This document shows, one piece after another, positions 1-5,560 of a stretch of DNA of 8,692 bases. Made by a program: the position numbers and the translations under genes. Source of the DNA: Fontibacter flavus (GTDB lineage: Bacteria > Bacteroidota > Bacteroidia > Cytophagales > Cyclobacteriaceae); assembly GCF_042432905.1 (NCBI RefSeq), contig NZ_JBHLWI010000061.1, positions 1 to 8,692 of the forward strand, written 5' to 3'. The notes below the pieces were generated by a model. That model was not told the DNA's origin. It saw nothing but the letters and a program-made list of their open reading frames with translations, and did no database searches. The number at the start of each line of letters is the position of its first letter. Within the stretch, counting starts at the first letter, position 1.

Positions 1-52
1 TTGCCAGTCTGATTTTTAAAAACTACCTTAGACATTGTTGTATTTTGTTCAA

Positions 53-74
53 CTCTAAAATAATAATTTTAGAG
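53..74. repeat. AT-rich perfect palindrome
   Basis: CTCTAAAAT (53-61) and ATTTTAGAG (66-74) form a perfect 9-bp inverted repeat around the loop AATA. There is no GC-rich stem and no following T-run, so it is a poor terminator. It could be an operator-like site, a weak hairpin in a 3' untranslated region, or an internal part of the element suspected to end near position 120. No function can be assigned from sequence alone. Confidence 0.5.
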
Positions 75-83
75 AAGATCAAC

Positions 84-129
84 AATAAAAAAAGGGTGTC
101 TCGACTTTTCGGACACCCCCTTTTATTTT
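84..129. terminator. Strong bidirectional hairpin, possible mobile-element end
   Basis: GGGTGTC (94-100) pairs with GACACCC (112-118) around an 11-base loop. An A-run (87-93) lies on the left and a T-rich stretch (121-129) on the right, so it can act as an intrinsic terminator on both strands. The longer T-run follows the stem on the minus strand, so transcription leaving this window leftwards would be stopped best. Its right arm, read on the minus strand (120-105), is GGGGGTGTCCGAAAAG, nearly identical to the hairpin near 8570. It may therefore be the end of an insertion sequence lying mostly outside the window rather than a simple gene terminator. Confidence 0.7.
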
Positions 130-255
130 CTTCCCACTGGAAAATTTACCGGAGGATCTTACATGGATGAGGGTGTGGTGATCCTGATTTTTAAAGATGA
201 TCTCAATAAGAATATTTTACAAAAGTTTTTCACTAAAAAGGTAAAATTGAATTGA
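121..255 (+). pseudogene. Possible 3' remnant of an interrupted gene
   Basis: Reading from 121 the frame gives a 44-residue coding-like stretch (FYFLPTGKFTGGSYMDEG..., then a lysine-rich end) that stops at TGA 253-255. In the same frame the open stretch runs back through the hairpin to a stop at 70-72 with no plausible start, so the part upstream of 121 looks foreign to it. An internal ATG at 163, seven bases after GGAGG, could start a 30-residue peptide, but Shine-Dalgarno spacing means little in Bacteroidota. I do not recognise the protein. It could be a tail left after insertion of an element ending near 120, or chance. Confidence 0.25.
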
Positions 256-367
256 ATATGCATTCATGTTACCGCATTGATATTTTTTGATACAATAGAG
301 AAATCTTTTTTTGGGTTAAACATTGAATTTGCCTTGAATAGTGAATTTTTACTAAACAACAAAGTTT
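256..367. other. AT-rich leader upstream of the serine hydrolase
   Basis: This stretch should hold the promoter of the gene starting at 368. I found no clean TTTG plus TAnnTTTG pair. The nearest candidates are TATTTTTTG at 281-289, one base too long, and TGAATTTG at 324-331, one mismatch, neither with a well-spaced -33 TTTG. No ribosome binding site is visible before the ATG, only an A-rich ACAACAAAG, which is ordinary for the phylum. Confidence 0.4.
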
Positions 368-2335
368 ATGAAACATGTAAAAAAACAGATGAAGTTATCC
401 AATATGAATAAATTTCATATCAAGTTACTTCCCCTAGTAATTTTCTTCCTTATTCCATTTTTCCCGGATAATATGGTGGAAGATATTAGCAAAAATGAGA
501 TGGAACAAACCATCAGTAACTTGGATAAGATTATCCAAGATGAAATGATTTACGGAAACCTGGTTGGCCTGGCAGTCAGTGTGGTCAAAGACGGAAGGAT
601 TATCCACCAAAAGTCGTATGGGTTTACGGATTTGGAGAAAAAGACGCCCTTTACAAACTCTACGCTTTTCAGGTGGGCTTCTATTTCAAAAGTGATTACC
701 GCAGTAGCCATTCATCAGTTGAAGGAGGACAACAAACTCAAGTTGGATAATAAGGTAAGTGATAAGGTCAGTAATTGGCCTACAGATGGGAAGAAAAAAG
801 ACATTACAATCAAGCAGCTTCTTTCTCATAGAAGTGGAATTATCAATTATTACGGTTCTTTTGATAAAAGTAAATATGGGGGGTCAAAAACGGCAGCTTT
901 TATTCCCAGTCAATCCGTTGATGTTTTTAAAAGTGCAGATTTAGATTTCGATCCAGGAGATAAACATCAATATTCATCTTTCGCTTATAATTTATTAGGC
1001 GAAGTAGTTCATAATGTTGGTGGCGGATGGGATAACCATATCAATACTAGGATCAAAAATAAATTGGGTTTGACTTCACTGACTTATAACTCTACCAATG
1101 GGATTAAGGGATATAATAAAATTTGTGATGATATTTTGGTGAATCGGGATGATAGTGATGTGATCTGGAAAGTTCCTGGGGGAGGCTATCTTTCCAATAT
1201 TGTTGATCTGAATAAGTTTATGATGGGTTTGATGAATGGGACTTTATTGAAATCTACAGCTGGATTATGGAATGAAAATATCAGTGATAACAGTAATTAT
1301 TCATTAGGTATGAAGAGAGTTACAATAGGTGGAGTATTATTTGCAGAACATGGTGGCGCACATGCAGACATGAGGACAAAATTAATTTTTAATACCACCA
1401 AAAAGGATGGGATTGTTATTGCCATTAATGGAGGGAATTATGCTAACTGGACTATGAGTAAGATTATTCATAAAATTGCCAATGAAATAGGAATGTATAG
1501 TGCCAATCAAAATAATGATCCTTACCACTATTCTTACAGTAAAAATGATACAGAAGATGATGTGGAAGAGGGTGAAGCCCTTGAAGAACCTTGTAAAGGG
1601 GAGAATGTGGCCATTTGGCATTCAGCAGATGATCATGTCATTTTAAGAAGAGGATATAGTCATAATGCCTTTGGAGATGAATGGCAGAGATTGCGCTCTG
1701 CAGGCTATGTCTGTGTTAATTTTGAGACTTATATATTGGATAATAAACGGGTGTGGGACGGTATTTTCAAAAAACAATCAGGAGGACAGGCAATGTGGAG
1801 GAACTTTGAATCTGCCGATTTTAATAAGAAATGGCAGGAAATGAGTGGTCAGGGATATCGATTGGTGGATTTGGAAACCTATATGGTTGGTTCCAAGAGG
1901 CTTTATGCTGGCCTGTTTCTCCCAGGCAAGGGCAAGTATGCCCTTTTCAGAGGATTTTCTACTGCTGACTTTGGAGCCAAGCGAGAGGAATTGGGTAAAT
2001 CCGGCTATAAGCTGATTGATCTTGAAGTGTATTATGAAAATGGGCAACAGAAATGGTGCGGCGTTTGGGTTGAAGGTCAGGATGGCATGTTGAATCGGAA
2101 TTATACAACCGCCGATTTTCAAAAATTGGTGGATACTAGAAAAAAAGATGGTTGGAACTTAGTAGATGTTGAAACTTATATGGATGGTAGAACAAGAAAA
2201 TGGGCAGGTATTTGGGAGAAAAGTTCTTTGAGTCAGGAAGTTTTATTTGGTTATAAACATGATGCTACCTTTTCTCAAAAACTAAATACTAATGTCAGAA
2301 ACAAAAAAGTACTTACTGATATTTTAAGATATTGA
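368..2335 (+). CDS. Exported serine hydrolase (beta-lactamase/PBP fold) with C-terminal 50-residue repeats
   Basis: Residues about 46-375 carry a class C beta-lactamase / penicillin-binding-like fold. The nucleophile motif is S105-I-S-K108 (SxxK). A Tyr motif Y202-S-S204 stands where YxN is usual, and H328-G-G330 fills the KTG/HxG position. LLSHRSGI (151-158) and PGGGYLS (270-276) are family landmarks. A basic N-terminus and hydrophobic stretch (about 18-32) imply export or membrane anchoring; no clear cleavage site or lipobox cysteine is seen. An internal ATG at 404 (Met13) would give a more typical signal sequence and may be the true start. An acidic linker (394-407) leads to 50-residue repeats from 424 to the end, similar to the bacterial tandem repeats (BTRD1-type) of polyglycine hydrolases. 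Substrate is unknown: candidates are a peptide bond in glycine-rich proteins, peptidoglycan peptides or an ester. It stands alone, convergent with the rhodanese operon. Confidence 0.85.
   Translation: MKHVKKQMKLSNMNKFHIKLLPLVIFFLIPFFPDNMVEDISKNEMEQTISNLDKIIQDEMIYGNLVGLAVSVVKDGRIIHQKSYGFTDLEKKTPFTNSTLFRWASISKVITAVAIHQLKEDNKLKLDNKVSDKVSNWPTDGKKKDITIKQLLSHRSGIINYYGSFDKSKYGGSKTAAFIPSQSVDVFKSADLDFDPGDKHQYSSFAYNLLGEVVHNVGGGWDNHINTRIKNKLGLTSLTYNSTNGIKGYNKICDDILVNRDDSDVIWKVPGGGYLSNIVDLNKFMMGLMNGTLLKSTAGLWNENISDNSNYSLGMKRVTIGGVLFAEHGGAHADMRTKLIFNTTKKDGIVIAINGGNYANWTMSKIIHKIANEIGMYSANQNNDPYHYSYSKNDTEDDVEEGEALEEPCKGENVAIWHSADDHVILRRGYSHNAFGDEWQRLRSAGYVCVNFETYILDNKRVWDGIFKKQSGGQAMWRNFESADFNKKWQEMSGQGYRLVDLETYMVGSKRLYAGLFLPGKGKYALFRGFSTADFGAKREELGKSGYKLIDLEVYYENGQQKWCGVWVEGQDGMLNRNYTTADFQKLVDTRKKDGWNLVDVETYMDGRTRKWAGIWEKSSLSQEVLFGYKHDATFSQKLNTNVRNKKVLTDILRY
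1637..2332 (+). repeat. Tandem 50-residue protein repeats (four complete, one incomplete)
   Basis: Repeat units start near residues 424, 475, 525, 574 and 625 of the serine hydrolase, a period of 49-51 residues. The shared pattern is a hydrophobic strand with R, then (T/S)ADF, then about ten residues to GY.L(V/I)D(L/V)E.Y, then a charged turn and a final W/Y-x-G-(I/V/L)-(W/F) strand. The first unit has HNAF instead of ADF, and the fifth ends at the position of the conserved Tyr, so it is about 60% complete. Similarity to Pfam BTRD1 is judged by eye from memory of the family. Confidence 0.75.
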
Positions 2336-2413
2336 ATCTTGAAAAAAAATATTGATTGTGCTTAAATGTTGAACTGTAACCCCAAAAAATAATAAATGAG
2401 TAAGTATGTTGAC

Positions 2414-2451
2414 AAAAAAAGACAAGGAATCGAAAGAATCCTTGTCTTTTT
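2414..2451. terminator. Bidirectional terminator between convergent genes
   Basis: GACAAGGA (2421-2428) pairs with TCCTTGTC (2439-2446). The apex holds an A/A mismatch, two more pairs and a GAAA tetraloop. A seven-base A-run precedes and a five-base T-run follows, so the hairpin has a T-tract on either strand. It lies between the stop of the plus-strand serine hydrolase (2335) and the stop of the minus-strand rhodanese (2473), and serves both. Confidence 0.9.
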
Positions 2452-2472
2452 AATTTTTAGAGGTGGAGAATC

Positions 2473-2781
2473 CTAATCCTCTTCCTCCATCTGCCTGTAG
2501 GCCATAATGCCACCTAGGAGGTTGCGCACTTTGGTGAAGCCCTTGGTTTCCATAAATCTTTTGGCATTACCACTTCTGGCACCTGAGCGGCACTGAAGTA
2601 CGATTTCCTTGTCTTTATATTGTTCAAGTTGGTCCAATTCATAGGGCAATTGTCCCAAAGGTATATTGTCAGCCCCAAGGTTATCCTCTTCGTATTCCCA
2701 TTCTTCACGGACGTCGATGAATACAAAGTCCTCTTTGTTCTGAAGTTTTTCTCTAAGTTCTGAAACGGTTATGTCTTCCAT
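2473..2781 (-). CDS. Single-domain rhodanese-like sulfurtransferase
   Basis: The 102-residue protein is one rhodanese domain of the GlpE/PspE size class. Such enzymes carry a persulfide on the active-site cysteine and pass sulfane sulfur to cyanide, thiols or thioredoxin in vitro; the physiological acceptor is usually unknown. The active-site loop is C64-R-S-G-A-R-S, with the typical preceding strand (EIVLQ) and the downstream GFTKVRNLLGGI segment. FIDVREEWEY (21-30) is the conserved N-terminal rhodanese strand and turn. There is no signal peptide, so it is cytoplasmic. It is the last gene of the cluster, starting 7 bases after the stop of the T9SS cargo gene, with an A-rich leader instead of a ribosome binding site. 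The six-residue loop with Arg after Cys is that of sulfurtransferases rather than the longer Cdc25-type phosphatase loop. Confidence 0.93.
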   Translation of the reverse strand: MEDITVSELREKLQNKEDFVFIDVREEWEYEEDNLGADNIPLGQLPYELDQLEQYKDKEIVLQCRSGARSGNAKRFMETKGFTKVRNLLGGIMAYRQMEEED

Positions 2782-2788
2782 GTTTTTT

Positions 2789-4621
2789 TTATCTGACTAA
2801 TACACGAATTGATTTTTGTTCTTTACCCTGAATGAGGTTGATTACATACACTCCTTTTTGAAGGCCTGCAAATTTAATCATTTTACCGTCTTCATAGGTT
2901 TCTTCCGGCAGATTTATAGACCTTCCATATGGATCGAAGATATTATATCCGTCTACATTTCCTTCTATGTATAACCAATCCTGAACAGGATTGGGGAATA
3001 TCTTAAATCCCACATGGACCTGACTTTCTTCTTCAATAATAGGAGTTTCACTCAAATGTACCCGGATCATCAAAGATCCTTGTACCAGTTCATTCTGCTG
3101 CCAGCTTCCAGCGACATTGAAAAAGGTTTGATTGCCATTATCGTAGGTTTTGTCCAAGCCGACAAAGATAAAATCGTTGGTGAATTGGGTAAACCCGACA
3201 AAGAAACTATCATCAACCAGCACATTTTGAGCTACTTCAAAATAGGCAAATTCATTGATATCATCTTTTTCAGGAATAAAGACCTCCTTGACAAAAACCG
3301 GTTCATTGTTCAAGCTGGACCAGACCATCAAGTCAATGACATTATTGGCCTGATTTAGATTGGTAAAATTGATACTGATTCCTTTGACGTAAACAGGGGA
3401 TTGAACTTCAAACCTATTGGCAAGCATACCATTTCGCTGATTGATGCCTGCTGAGTAATCCACACTGCCATCATCATAGGCAAAAAAATCCCTGAAGGGG
3501 ATGGTAGTTTTCACAGTATCATTTACCCTTAAGTCTACATCATTGTAAAAAAGTGTATCTCCATTGACGATTTGGAATAAAATCCCATCACCTGAACTCA
3601 GGTAAGTGATCAGTTCATAATCTGTTTCCTGTGAAGGAATCCTGATATTGCTAAAGTTATTGCTTTCAAATGCTCTTCTTTCGCTGGCCAATGGGACGGG
3701 ATTGAATGGGGTATTGTCATTGATTCTTGAAATTATAGCGTTATCAGCCTTATCCCTGAGTTCAATACTGAATTCCATCGCTCTGAACCTGTTGTCAAGG
3801 TTGTTGAACTCATTTCCTGTCTTTGTCCAGAATAAGTCCGGATTTTTTTTCAATTCAAAAAGAGGAATGGCAGAATATCCCTGAGAGGGTCTGCTATTGT
3901 AGCTTGTCAGTGCTCTATCGGCAAAAAACAGGTTGTTGGCATTTCTGTTTTTATTCAGGTAGACATAGTCTATTATCCAAGTGTCAAATGGACCTGATGC
4001 CCTTCCGGTTATCTGAAAGCGGAACTGAAAATTTTCATGTTGGAATTCTTCTGTCACCTGAATAATCTCAGGGGTGAAGAACTCCTGATGCTCTGGAATA
4101 TCTCCCGAAACACTCCACATATTTACCCATATACCATCTTTATTCAAAAATAACAGGTTGAGATCATCATTGAAATCAGGCATTTCACCTTTTCCCCCTG
4201 CCTGCCAATAGAAACTCAGAAATACTGAATTAATCTCATCCGGAGTTACTTGGGAAAGATCGATAGGCTTTGAAGTGATTTGGTCTGTAATACCCTGTTC
4301 CACCCGATTTTGGGAATATGGACTTCCCCTTTCATCTACACCATCAAGCAATAATACCCCTATAGTGGGTGGGGCATTTCCAATTGTAAAGGACTGAGTG
4401 GTCCCTTCATTGATCCATTTCGCTGTATCGATGCCGATTTTGGAAAAATCATCCCAAAAGGGCAGGTTCAAAGGAGTTTGATTGATTCTGGCATTTGAAT
4501 AGGATACTTGATGTTGAGAAACAGGAGTAGGTAATTGCTGGAATTGTGCCAATGATTTTACACCACTGACCAAAACCATAAATTGGGTCAAAAATAATAT
4601 GACGATTATCCTGTTTGACAT
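2789..4621 (-). CDS. Secreted T9SS cargo protein with N-terminal jelly-roll-like domain
   Basis: I start the gene at ATG 4621 (610 residues); the TTG codon just before it is in frame but unnecessary. Residues 1-25 form a signal peptide (basic SNR, hydrophobic IIVILFLTQFMVLVSG, cleavage likely SLA|Q). Residues about 55-225 resemble a MAM/concanavalin-like jelly roll: it opens with FWDDF and closes with DTWIIDYVYLNK. A middle segment has FAYDDGSVDYSAG (380-392), a stretch often conserved in Bacteroidota secreted proteins of unknown function. Residues about 540-610 are a type A T9SS sorting domain: IFPNPVQDWLYI, DPYGR, GLQKGVYVINL and a short basic final strand. The protein should cross the outer membrane through T9SS and be released or surface-attached. 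No catalytic motif is visible, so an adhesive or structural role is only a guess. It lies 7 bases after the PASTA gene and 7 bases before the rhodanese gene. Confidence 0.88.
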   Translation of the reverse strand: MSNRIIVILFLTQFMVLVSGVKSLAQFQQLPTPVSQHQVSYSNARINQTPLNLPFWDDFSKIGIDTAKWINEGTTQSFTIGNAPPTIGVLLLDGVDERGSPYSQNRVEQGITDQITSKPIDLSQVTPDEINSVFLSFYWQAGGKGEMPDFNDDLNLLFLNKDGIWVNMWSVSGDIPEHQEFFTPEIIQVTEEFQHENFQFRFQITGRASGPFDTWIIDYVYLNKNRNANNLFFADRALTSYNSRPSQGYSAIPLFELKKNPDLFWTKTGNEFNNLDNRFRAMEFSIELRDKADNAIISRINDNTPFNPVPLASERRAFESNNFSNIRIPSQETDYELITYLSSGDGILFQIVNGDTLFYNDVDLRVNDTVKTTIPFRDFFAYDDGSVDYSAGINQRNGMLANRFEVQSPVYVKGISINFTNLNQANNVIDLMVWSSLNNEPVFVKEVFIPEKDDINEFAYFEVAQNVLVDDSFFVGFTQFTNDFIFVGLDKTYDNGNQTFFNVAGSWQQNELVQGSLMIRVHLSETPIIEEESQVHVGFKIFPNPVQDWLYIEGNVDGYNIFDPYGRSINLPEETYEDGKMIKFAGLQKGVYVINLIQGKEQKSIRVLVR

Positions 4622-4628
4622 CAAATTA

Positions 4629-5393
4629 TCAATTGTTCTTCATTTCAGATATCCATACATCAATAGGTTCACCTGTTTTGACTTCAGCACCAATAGGAGG
4701 CATCTGTCTAATAATGATGCCCTGAGGTACAGAGTCAGTTTGCACATAATTGATTCTGCCCATCCTTAGTCCAGAGCCTATGATGAGAAATTCCGCATCA
4801 ATTTCATCCATACCAACCAAATTAGGTACATCCAATATCTGATTGCCAAGACCATCACCGACCACCAGATCGATTTGAGAACCCTTAGGAAGTTCAAAAC
4901 CTTCCGGAATATTCCGGCCTCTATATTTTTGTTCCAAGACCACATTGATACCGATATCAGGCACATAGATGATTTCCCCTCTTACCAAGCCATTATTGCT
5001 GAGGATTTCCTGGGCATTTTTAAGCAGACTATTGACCAAGTTCGGCATTTTGACCAAAGGTGCATTTTTAGAATTCAAGGTCACATAAATTTTTCTTCCT
5101 TGCTTAACTTTTTCACCTGCTTTGGGATTTTGCTTCAATACTGAAAATGGTTTCAGTTCAGCATTGTATCCACTGTCCAGCGTGACTTCGTATTGTAAGT
5201 CTCTTGAGGATAAATAGGAGTCAAGTTGTTCAAAATCATATCCTTCAAGATCAGGTACTGTAACAGTCTGACCATGATTGGTGTAAGATGGAAGGAAAAC
5301 TTTTAAAAATAAAAAAGATAATACCAAGATGGTTGCCAATACTAATACTATATGCAAACCAATTTTTTTGGCAGAATTTTTAAAATCACTCAT
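4629..5393 (-). CDS. Membrane-anchored protein with three PASTA domains
   Basis: The 254-residue protein has a short cytoplasmic N-terminus, one transmembrane helix (about 12-34) and three PASTA domains in the periplasm (about 42-108, 112-179 and 186-250). Each begins with a (V/M)P(D/N)L motif (VPDLEGYDF, MPNLVNSLL, VPNLVGMDEID) and holds the (Q/M)xPxxGxxVxxG-like turn, for example KQNPKAGEKVKQG and RQMPPIGAEVKTG; the second is more diverged. PASTA modules in penicillin-binding proteins and Ser/Thr kinases are linked to peptidoglycan or muropeptide recognition. Here there is no kinase or transpeptidase domain, so a cell-wall-sensing or scaffolding role is inferred. Stand-alone PASTA proteins are common in Bacteroidota, often near rluD and ddl, neither of which is in the window. 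The ATG at 5393 gives an intact helix. The gene is first in the cluster, with a candidate -7 promoter element about 65 bases upstream. Confidence 0.92.
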   Translation of the reverse strand: MSDFKNSAKKIGLHIVLVLATILVLSFLFLKVFLPSYTNHGQTVTVPDLEGYDFEQLDSYLSSRDLQYEVTLDSGYNAELKPFSVLKQNPKAGEKVKQGRKIYVTLNSKNAPLVKMPNLVNSLLKNAQEILSNNGLVRGEIIYVPDIGINVVLEQKYRGRNIPEGFELPKGSQIDLVVGDGLGNQILDVPNLVGMDEIDAEFLIIGSGLRMGRINYVQTDSVPQGIIIRQMPPIGAEVKTGEPIDVWISEMKNN

Positions 5394-5456
5394 GAATGTT
5401 TGTTATCAATTAATGCTCTAACGTATAAAGGTAAAATTAATTTGCTTTCTAAAAGC

Positions 5457-5464
5457 CAAATCTA
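5457..5464 (-). promoter_or_regulatory. Candidate Bacteroidota -7 element for the PASTA operon
   Basis: On the minus strand this reads TAGATTTG, an exact match to TAnnTTTG. It would place the transcript start near 5450 and a leader of roughly 55-60 bases before the ATG at 5393. The nearest upstream TTTG (5492-5489) is 24 bases away, longer than the usual spacing of about 19-21, so the -33 part is weak. It lies downstream of the metalloprotease terminator, as a separate promoter should. Confidence 0.4.
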
Positions 5465-5506
5465 ATTAATTGCAATCAAAGAATTGGCCAAATTATGCTT
5501 TGGAAT

Positions 5507-5544
5507 AAAAAAAGCCGGTAAAACTAGAAGTCTTCCGGCTTTTA
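5507..5544 (-). terminator. Terminator of the metalloprotease gene
   Basis: AAAAGCCGG (5510-5518) pairs with CCGGCTTTT (5535-5543) around a 16-base loop. On the minus strand the stem is followed by seven T residues (5513-5507), and it begins about 17 bases after the metalloprotease stop codon (5561-5563). It separates that gene from the PASTA operon. Confidence 0.88.
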
Positions 5545-5560
5545 CCAATTTATTTGTTCT

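Noticed and set aside
368..1500. Calling the first gene a true beta-lactamase resistance gene.
   Set aside because: The Tyr motif lacks Asn, the third motif is HGG rather than KTG, and the protein carries a large repeat tail; the fold family includes many peptidases and esterases.
1778..2122. A 114-codon minus-strand open frame.
   Set aside because: It is antisense to the repeat region of the serine hydrolase, whose 50-residue periodicity shows that the plus strand is the coding one.
4622..4624. TTG start adding one residue to the T9SS cargo protein.
   Set aside because: An ATG follows immediately and gives the same normal signal peptide, so the ATG at 4621 was chosen.
5489..5492. TTTG (minus strand) as the -33 partner of the PASTA operon promoter.
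   Set aside because: Its 24-base distance to the -7 element is too long, so only the -7 match is reported.
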